Position numbers and translations under genes: made by a program. Of a DNA stretch of 64,000 bases, positions 63,452 to 64,000 are shown one piece after another (positions within the stretch are counted from its first letter, which is position 1; each line of letters opens with the position of its first letter). The stretch is from Rhodococcus sp. UNC23MFCrub1.1 (GTDB taxonomy: Bacteria; Actinomycetota; Actinomycetes; Mycobacteriales; Mycobacteriaceae). The notes beneath the pieces are model-generated. The model ran no database searches and was not told the origin of the DNA. It worked only from the letters and a program-made list of their open reading frames with translations. The stretch is from contig NZ_JMLQ01000002.1 in NCBI RefSeq assembly GCF_000686025.1, forward strand, positions 434,001 to 498,000, in the 5' to 3' direction.

Positions 63452-63495
63452 GTGGAATCCAGCCCCCGGAAACCGGGGTCGATAGTCCACGATCA
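63452..63495. repeat. 44-nt hairpin repeat, copy B
   Basis: Same architecture as copy A: GTGGAA, 6 bases, CCCCGG, AAA, CCGGGG, 6 bases, GTCCAC, GATCA. The inner arms are 63464-63469 and 63473-63478, the outer arms 63452-63457 and 63485-63490. It lies in the divergent region, 61 bases before the start of the hypothetical gene and 5 bases before the NTF2-like gene. Confidence 0.75.
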
Positions 63496-63499
63496 TGTG

Positions 63500-63898
63500 A
63501 TGAGAGACATGGCGATCGAGCACGTGATCGGTCTGGAGAAGGCACTACTCGATCCGGCGACGCGCTCATCGCAAACTGAACTCGACCGACTGCTTGACCC
63601 GTCGTTCGAGGAGATCGGCGCGTCGGGTCGGCTGTGGACGCGGCGCGAGATGATTGCGGCGCTGATCGACGCGCCCGAGTCCGAGCCCATCAAGAGCGCG
63701 AACTTCAACGGCCGGAGGATCGCCGACGACATAGTTCACGTGACCTACGAGACCTGGCATGAGGGTCGGCATGCGCGCCGGAGTTCGTTGTGGCGCAGGG
63801 TAGATGCTGGGTGGACGCTGCTGTTTCATCAGGGAACTCCAATCCAAGCAGTCGCCCGCAAGCGGTCGGCAGACATCAAGACGGCTCTTCCCAGATGA
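63500..63898 (+). CDS. NTF2-like protein (DUF4440-type)
   Basis: A 132-residue single-domain protein. The pattern VIGLEKALLDPATRSSQTEL, DRLLDPSFEEIGASGR, TRREMIAAL and a late SSLWRRVDAGWTLLFHQGTP is that of the SnoaL/NTF2-like fold (DUF4440), small cone-shaped domains that bind hydrophobic ligands or act as simple enzymes. ATG 63500 and ATG 63509 are both possible; neither has a strong ribosome binding site. It is divergent from the hypothetical gene, with hairpin repeat copy B between them. Confidence 0.78.
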   Translation: MRDMAIEHVIGLEKALLDPATRSSQTELDRLLDPSFEEIGASGRLWTRREMIAALIDAPESEPIKSANFNGRRIADDIVHVTYETWHEGRHARRSSLWRRVDAGWTLLFHQGTPIQAVARKRSADIKTALPR

Positions 63899-63935
63899 CG
63901 GTGTAGGTCGGCCGGGCGCGTCGGTCCGCAGATAG

Positions 63936-63994
63936 ACGTCGAGGTCTCCCGACGATGGAGGTTCCTAAGCCATCCATCCGAAAGACCTCGACGT
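63936..63994. repeat. 12-bp inverted repeat at the window edge
   Basis: ACGTCGAGGTCT (63936-63947) and AGACCTCGACGT (63983-63994) are perfect inverted copies separated by 35 bases. They lie 38 bases after the NTF2-like stop. It may be a terminator-like structure, an attenuator or the end of a mobile element that continues outside the window. Confidence 0.55.
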
Positions 63995-64000
63995 GTCCGA

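Noticed and set aside
1..64000. CRISPR arrays, rRNA and tRNA genes
   Set aside because: No regularly spaced repeats and no sequence that folds as a tRNA or matches conserved rRNA segments were seen on either strand.

Overview
The window is high-GC, densely packed bacterial DNA with many GTG and TTG starts and ATGA or GTGA stop-start overlaps. The protein families (monomeric NADP isocitrate dehydrogenase, NarL-type two-component genes, TerD, LacI-controlled ABC catabolic operons, an EmrB/QacA pump) fit a mycolic-acid actinobacterium such as Rhodococcus or a close relative. That assignment is an inference from gene content; there is no rRNA marker in the window. No tRNA, rRNA or CRISPR array was seen.

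Left part (1-6.4 kb): the end of an acyl-CoA dehydrogenase, a NarL-type response regulator and its likely histidine kinase split by an opposite-strand SDR gene, a secreted DUF4352 protein, a vWA protein and a TerD protein.

Middle (6.5-37.8 kb): a large defence island. A seven-gene plus-strand run encodes a Z1-domain ATPase, a MORC/Hsp90-like GHKL ATPase, two unrecognised proteins, a UvrD-like helicase, a DrmA-like helicase and a DrmB-like DUF1998 protein. It is followed by a minus-strand ParA-like ATPase with a small partner, and a plus-strand cytosine-C5 methyltransferase. DrmA, DrmB and the methyltransferase are the core of DISARM, but drmC is absent and the Z1/GHKL pair belongs to a different class of predicted restriction systems, so this is a composite. 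Further along are a second UvrD-like helicase, a GmrSD-like DUF262/DUF1524 protein in AT-richer DNA, a 1594-residue GHKL plus SF2 helicase fusion with an EVE-like/PD-(D/E)XK nuclease and an unknown protein, and a DUF2075 nuclease-helicase. A broken copy of the neighbouring ABC transporter ATPase gene at 35.3-35.8 kb lies inside the right end and looks like a scar of insertion or rearrangement.

Right part (38-64 kb): ordinary metabolic DNA. An ABC transporter (minus) and a Gfo/Idh-DUF993-epimerase operon (plus) flank a LacI regulator and carry matching operator-like palindromes, so they form one predicted regulon. Next come a relic of a PIN toxin, a DUF2834 gene with an in-frame stop, a TetR/MFS pair with a visible promoter and operator, and a minus-strand run (DapA-like aldolase, FAD oxidase, allophanate-hydrolase-related protein, hydantoinase, MFS, CinA, hypothetical). 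That run is divergent from a second LacI gene and a polar amino-acid-type ABC transporter. The window closes with monomeric isocitrate dehydrogenase and its strong terminator, an unknown gene bracketed by two matching 44-nt hairpin repeats, an NTF2-like protein and a long inverted repeat at the edge.
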